Below, piece by piece: positions 4,946 through 5,563 of a stretch of DNA of 5,563 nucleotides; positions within the stretch are counted from its first letter, which is position 1, and every line of letters begins with the position of its first letter. Source of the stretch: an uncultured Collinsella sp. Its GTDB lineage: Bacteria > Actinomycetota > Coriobacteriia > Coriobacteriales > Coriobacteriaceae. The notes under the pieces were generated by a model, which saw only the letters and a program-made list of their open reading frames with translations, was not told the origin of the DNA and did not search any database. The position numbers and the translations under genes are program-made. The stretch is from contig CABSMN010000094.1 in assembly GCA_902478765.1 (NCBI GenBank), positions 1 through 5,563 of the forward strand. Reading direction: 5' to 3'.

Positions 4946-5563
4946 ATGTCTTTGAAGGTTGGAATCGTCGGCGCGGCTGGATATGCCGGAGCCGAGCTCA
5001 TTCGCCTCGTCCTCGGTCATCCCGAGTTTGAACTTGCTGCCATTACGTCCAACGCCGATGCCGGCCAGCCGTTGTCTGCGGTGTACCCGAGCTTCACCGG
5101 CGTAAGCGATCTTGTCTTTACGACGCATGATGCCCTCGAGCTCAAGAACTGCGACGCGGTCTTTTTGGCCGTGCCGCACACGGCTGCCATGGCACGGGTG
5201 CCCGCGCTGCTTGCATCGGGCGTCTCCTGCTTTGATCTTTCGGCCGACTACCGTCTGAACGACGCGTCCGTTTTTGAGGCTTGGTATGCCGCCGAGCATA
5301 CGAGCCCCGAGCTGCTCAAGACCCGTGCCTTCGGTCTGCCCGAGCTGTTCTGCCAGGACTTGGAGACCGCCGCATCCGACCATGCCGACGGCAAACCCGT
5401 GCTGGTCGCCTGCGCCGGTTGCTATCCCACCGCAACGAGCCTTGCCGCCGCGCCCGCCGTGCGCGCGGGCTGGGTGGCCGAGAACGGTCCCGTGATTGTC
5501 GATGCCATTAGCGGCGTGACGGGCGCCGGTAAGTCCTGCAACGCCCGCACCCATTTTTGCAGC
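4946..5563 (+). CDS. argC: N-acetyl-gamma-glutamyl-phosphate reductase ArgC (3' end outside window)
   Basis: The frame is open to the window edge, giving 206 residues of a family usually about 345 long. ArgC carries out the NADPH-dependent reduction of N-acetylglutamyl phosphate to the semialdehyde, the third step of arginine biosynthesis, in the cytoplasm. The N-terminal nucleotide-binding loop is VGAAGYAGAEL in essence (GxxGYxGxEL; residues 9-18). FLAVPHTAA (73-81) and FDLSADYRL (96-104) are typical of the Rossmann domain. The catalytic Cys is Cys159 in AGCYPT (157-162), and SGVTGAGKS (189-197) starts the C-terminal domain core. The usual Pro before Gly-Cys is Ala here, with an extra Cys at 156. 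The start has a good ribosome-binding site and matches the family N-terminus. The ArgR-like operator upstream fits, and other arg genes probably follow. Confidence 0.95.
   Translation, partial: MSLKVGIVGAAGYAGAELIRLVLGHPEFELAAITSNADAGQPLSAVYPSFTGVSDLVFTTHDALELKNCDAVFLAVPHTAAMARVPALLASGVSCFDLSADYRLNDASVFEAWYAAEHTSPELLKTRAFGLPELFCQDLETAASDHADGKPVLVACAGCYPTATSLAAAPAVRAGWVAENGPVIVDAISGVTGAGKSCNARTHFCS

Noticed and set aside
4853..5554. 233-codon minus-strand open frame opposite argC
   Set aside because: Antisense to clear ArgC sequence and extending into its regulatory region; Gly/Arg-rich with no domain.

Overview
The window is high-GC bacterial DNA (about 60% by eye) with compact, co-directional genes on the + strand. 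Codon use and gene order (riboflavin ECF cassette, flavin-binding split-barrel genes, argC) suggest an anaerobic actinobacterium of the class Coriobacteriia, perhaps Collinsella-like. That placement is an impression from protein and repeat style, not a database result.

Layout. Positions 1-203 are non-coding and hold about 2.4 copies of an ~80-bp tandem repeat; the two complete copies each contain a strong hairpin. A candidate promoter (227-254) follows, then a clear FMN riboswitch (about 263-445) whose closing helix abuts the ribosome-binding site of the first gene. Next is a tightly coupled three-gene ECF transporter cassette: the riboflavin-binding S component RibU (458-1048), a single-chain fusion of both ECF ATPases (1045-2949) and the transmembrane coupler EcfT (2949-3749). 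The joins are ATGA and TAATG overlaps. Two tandem paralogous genes for small PNPOx-like flavin-binding split-barrel proteins (3780-4226 and 4278-4688) follow with short gaps, probably in the same transcript. A very long hairpin (4722-4784) ends this unit.

A 257-bp intergenic region then carries the hairpin, an 11-bp perfect inverted repeat resembling an ArgR operator (4824-4860), a candidate extended -10 promoter and a structured leader. The start of argC (4946 to the window end, truncated) follows. It encodes N-acetyl-gamma-glutamyl-phosphate reductase and is likely the first gene of an arginine biosynthesis operon.

How the parts fit. When FMN is scarce, the riboswitch should free the ribU ribosome-binding site and allow synthesis of a complete riboflavin importer. 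The two downstream proteins are likely flavin users, so the unit may join vitamin uptake to cofactor-dependent proteins. The arginine unit is separate. No wholly new system is evident. The most interesting points are the structure-conserving tandem repeat, the riboswitch/ribosome-binding-site geometry, the fused ATPase with a basic insertion, and the link between riboflavin uptake and a duplicated flavoprotein.
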